Positions 61,486-64,000 of a DNA stretch of 64,000 nucleotides are shown here, in pieces; the stretch's first letter is position 1, and each line of letters opens with the position of its first letter. A program made the position numbers and the translations under genes. The notes under the pieces were generated by a model. It had not been told where the DNA came from, made no database searches, and saw only the letters and a program-made list of their open reading frames with translations. Origin of the DNA: Telopea speciosissima (Eukaryota; Streptophyta; Magnoliopsida; Proteales; Proteaceae). The DNA lies in contig NC_057924.1 in NCBI RefSeq assembly GCF_018873765.1, positions 3,844,001 through 3,908,000 of the forward strand, in the 5' to 3' direction.

Positions 61486-61664
61486 GAGAACACTACCTAG
61501 GTGCATGCGCTGACCCTGCACTTAGACATAGGGGCACGTGAAATGACCACCACACCCATGGGAATTTCCGTCTTTCCATGGAGGTGTAGTTGTCATTTCG
61601 CATGCCCCTGTGTCTGGGTGCAGGGGCTGAGCACCACACACACTCCCAGATAGCACTCTTTATA
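61486..61664. mobile_element. Palindromic MITE, GAACGCTACCTGG family, best-preserved copy
   Basis: The left arm GAACACTACCTAGGTGCATG, CCTGCACTTAGACATAGGGG and GAAATGACCACCACACCCA pairs with the right arm TGTAGTTGTCATTTCGCATG, CCCCTGTGTCTGGGTGCAGG and AGATAGCACTCTT. About 180 bp, near-complete hairpin. Non-coding. Confidence 0.65.
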
Positions 61665-62470
61665 TTCACAATCAAACAATGGCATAAAAATCCCCAAATA
61701 ATGAGTTCATTTGTGTATTCTACAGTCCAACGATGCCATTCTACAATTGAATCAACAATAAGAACAGAGAGAGAGAGAGAGAGATAGAGATGGGGGACTG
61801 ATCAAAATAGTAAATCATACCTTCGCCGGACGGTGCCTGGGCTAGGGGAAGTTCTCCAGAGGGTGACGGTGCCAGGGGAAGTTCGCCGGAGATGGGCAGC
61901 AACTTCTACACCTTCAGAGACCTTTTCGGTGTAACAAAACCCTAACTTGAAGGGGATTTTCACGTTTGGAGAAGAAGAAGGGTATTAAAGGGTAAAATGG
62001 TCTTAAAAATAAGTCACTAACATAAAGAGGTAAAATGGTCTTTTCATTTAAAAAACTAACAGTCCACTAACACCATAAGCCATCAGGGACTGATACGTAA
62101 AATGTTAAACATGGGGGTGTTTTATTATTGTTTCAAACACCGGGGGTGCATATAATTTGCTCTTTTTTTTAAAACAAAAAATGAAAAATGAACTCTATCC
62201 TGGACAAGTGGTTCCTGCACCAATGCCCCAGCTAATGAGAGTGTGTATATGCAAACATCAAATCAAGAAGGGAGTACCAGCCAATGAGAGTGTGTATGTA
62301 GGCATCAAATCAAGAAGGGTGCAATCGTCATTTTACAAGCCCCTGTTTCCCTCATCTGTTTTTATTTTTTTATTTTATTGTGATAACCCTCAATGCATCG
62401 AATAAATCCAATTGAAACAATCCCAGCATGATAAGGCCCAAGCCCATTGGAGGGATTGAAAAGTTTGCTC

Positions 62471-62580
62471 AGATTGGACCAGAGCCGGCAATTAATCTCA
62501 AAGCCAATAAATAGGTTTGGGCTTGGGCTATGTTTCCCTCTTAGACTTTGGTTTGGGCTTGACCACCCAGCCGGGTTGAT
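62471..62580. repeat. Direct repeat, left copy (spacing 1420 bp)
   Basis: Matches 63891-64000 across 110 bp without gaps, with only a handful of mismatches (shared AATTAATCTCAAAGCCAATA and GACCACCCAGCCGGGTTGAT). The right copy runs off the window, so its full length is unknown. Confidence 0.9.
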
Positions 62581-63343
62581 GCCTAGCCTAGATGAAAGCC
62601 CATCAAAATAACTAGGGTTTGAAAAACCCGGATTGGATTGGTTCTATTGATACTTAATTGATATGGATATTGGTATCAGTATTGGTTTTGCCGACAACTG
62701 ATACCGTAAACTAAATCTTTATTTTCATCAATTGATTTGGATCGAAATCTTCAAAGATCCCTGATTGATTTCAATGGATCAAAATCAATTTGTAACGGAT
62801 GATCTAGAATCCAATTCCAGTTTTTTTAACCATGGAAATAGCACTTTAAGGCTCCGTTTCGTTGAATTCTAACTTGGTTAAATACATTGAAGATACTATC
62901 TACTCATAATTACCATAATGCCCTTATGAGTAGATATTATCCCTAAAGTGCCCTCGTCTTCCCTCAAAACTTTGGCTAGAACCGTCACCCTCCTAACTCT
63001 CACCCACGGCTCCAGAGCAGCCCTCACCACCGACGTCACTCCATTGGCATCGTGCTGCAATGTATAAAAAACACTTAAACCCGGAGGTCGGCACTCCTTA
63101 AACAAATTCTGCAATTCTACATTGAATAACTAGGCACGAAACAGAGATTCAAACCCAGAACTACATCAAATTTTCATTTCGAGCAAACTATTTACAACCC
63201 AAAACTGTAGAAAATAGCAAAAACCCTTTTAACACATTATCATTGAGCGAACCTCATACAAAAACGCCCAAACATTTAAGCAAATAACAAATCCCCCCTT
63301 GAACATAGCAAAAATCGACAACTTAGATCAAACCCCTTCAAAT

Positions 63344-63798
63344 CTACTTGCTCAAAGTAAGATGAACAACTTCCTCCGACGGTATGGTTTCAACATCATA
63401 CTTGGTGTTTATCACATTGATCTCACGGTTGTTCACTAAATCAACGGTTACGAGGCTATCATCTTTGCTTATTGTAAATCCAATGTCATCGCTGATCTCC
63501 TCATTTTGGATACCGATGCTAACCTCTTTTTCGTCATGCTTCCAATCCGTCATAGTATTCTCGATCATGCCGGGAATAGGAACACTGGGTATTCTGACTG
63601 GAATAACAAACACTACAATTAAAACAAAAATAACTACTACATATTGAAATGGGAATGAGAAAAGTAGATTAGCTTACCGCTGGCTAAAACTAAACCGTCC
63701 GGAACAACGATCGGGGGTGACTCTGTAATCGATTGGGGTCTAGGGGACCGAGTTCTGGAATATCCAAAATCGTCCGAAGGGAGAAAACGTGGACATTG
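63344..63798 (-). CDS. Unrecognised putative two-exon frame, 5' end not found
   Basis: Candidate exons in transcription order are about 63798-63678 and 63612-63344, joined by a 65-bp GT-AG intron (donor GTAAGC, acceptor AATTGTAG) that keeps the frame. The first piece is proline- and serine-rich (CPRFLPSDDFGYSRTRSPRP, then ESPPIVVPDGLVLAS). The second has FVIPVRIPSVPIPGM and a polar stretch ending EEVVHLTLSK-stop. No ATG in frame; an upstream exon would have to lie beyond about 63.8 kb. I recognise no domain. Amino-acid composition is protein-like, but the intron is short and the frame lies between direct repeats, so a captured gene fragment or pseudogene is equally possible. Confidence 0.35.
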
Positions 63799-63890
63799 AG
63801 CTACTTACTTCAGACAATGGAGGAATAAGGTAATCGCCCTAGCAGAGCTCTTTGAGTTTTGAGGAATTCGTTATAAGAGATTAGTATCAG

Positions 63891-64000
63891 AGATTGGACT
63901 AGAGCAGACAATTAATCTCAAAGCCAATAAATAGATTTGGGCTTGGGCTATGTTTCCCTCTTAGACCTGGGTTTGGGCTTGACCACCCAGCCGGGTTGAT
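63891..64000. repeat. Direct repeat, right copy, cut by the window edge
   Basis: Partner of 62471-62580 in the same orientation. Could be a tandem duplication or the ends of an element. Confidence 0.9.

Noticed and set aside
62896-63114. 72-residue minus-strand frame
   Set aside because: No homology recognised, no exon signals linking it to the frame at 63344; left as repeat-associated.

Overview
This is nuclear DNA from a flowering plant, most likely a non-grass angiosperm with an intron-rich, transposon-rich genome. The genes are split by short GT-AG introns and encode typical plant families. The spaces between them, and many introns, are filled with MITEs, SINEs and LINE remnants, GA/CT microsatellites and AT-rich DNA. 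The species cannot be named from the sequence. There are no rRNA or tRNA genes, no CRISPR arrays and no bacterial-style operons. No wholly new system is visible; the most rewarding part is a recent tandem duplication of a seven-helix membrane protein gene.

Layout. 1-9138 (+): the 3' part of a P5-type protein disulfide isomerase gene (PDIL2-3-like, two CGHC thioredoxin domains). 9.1-11.4 kb: AT-rich intergenic DNA with a 233-bp tandem repeat, ending in a 7-bp minisatellite. 11.4-26.4 kb: two tandem copies of a ~7.4-7.6 kb unit, each with an intact four-exon DUF3537 gene encoding 436 residues. This plant family has been linked to the insect gustatory/odorant receptor superfamily. 26.6-27.0 kb (-): a single-exon type I lipid-transfer protein. 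27-37.8 kb: no intact gene, only nested MITEs, retroposons and a LINE RNase H relic. 37.9-46.5 kb (+): a complete 16-exon EHD gene (EH domain plus dynamin-like GTPase), with LINE and SINE insertions in its introns. 48.0-56.6 kb (-): a complete four-exon SHOU4/SHOU4L-type gene, convergent with EHD. 57-64 kb: gene-poor repeats, with a weak unrecognised two-exon reading frame near the right edge between two copies of a direct repeat.

The genes do not form one pathway. PDI acts in ER oxidative folding, EHD in endocytic membrane remodelling, SHOU4-type proteins in cellulose synthase trafficking, and the lipid-transfer protein is secreted to the wall. The linkage of EHD and SHOU4-like is probably chance. 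The paired copies at 11-26 kb act as a natural control: several insertions present in one copy have their empty site preserved in the other, which dates them and shows their target duplications directly.
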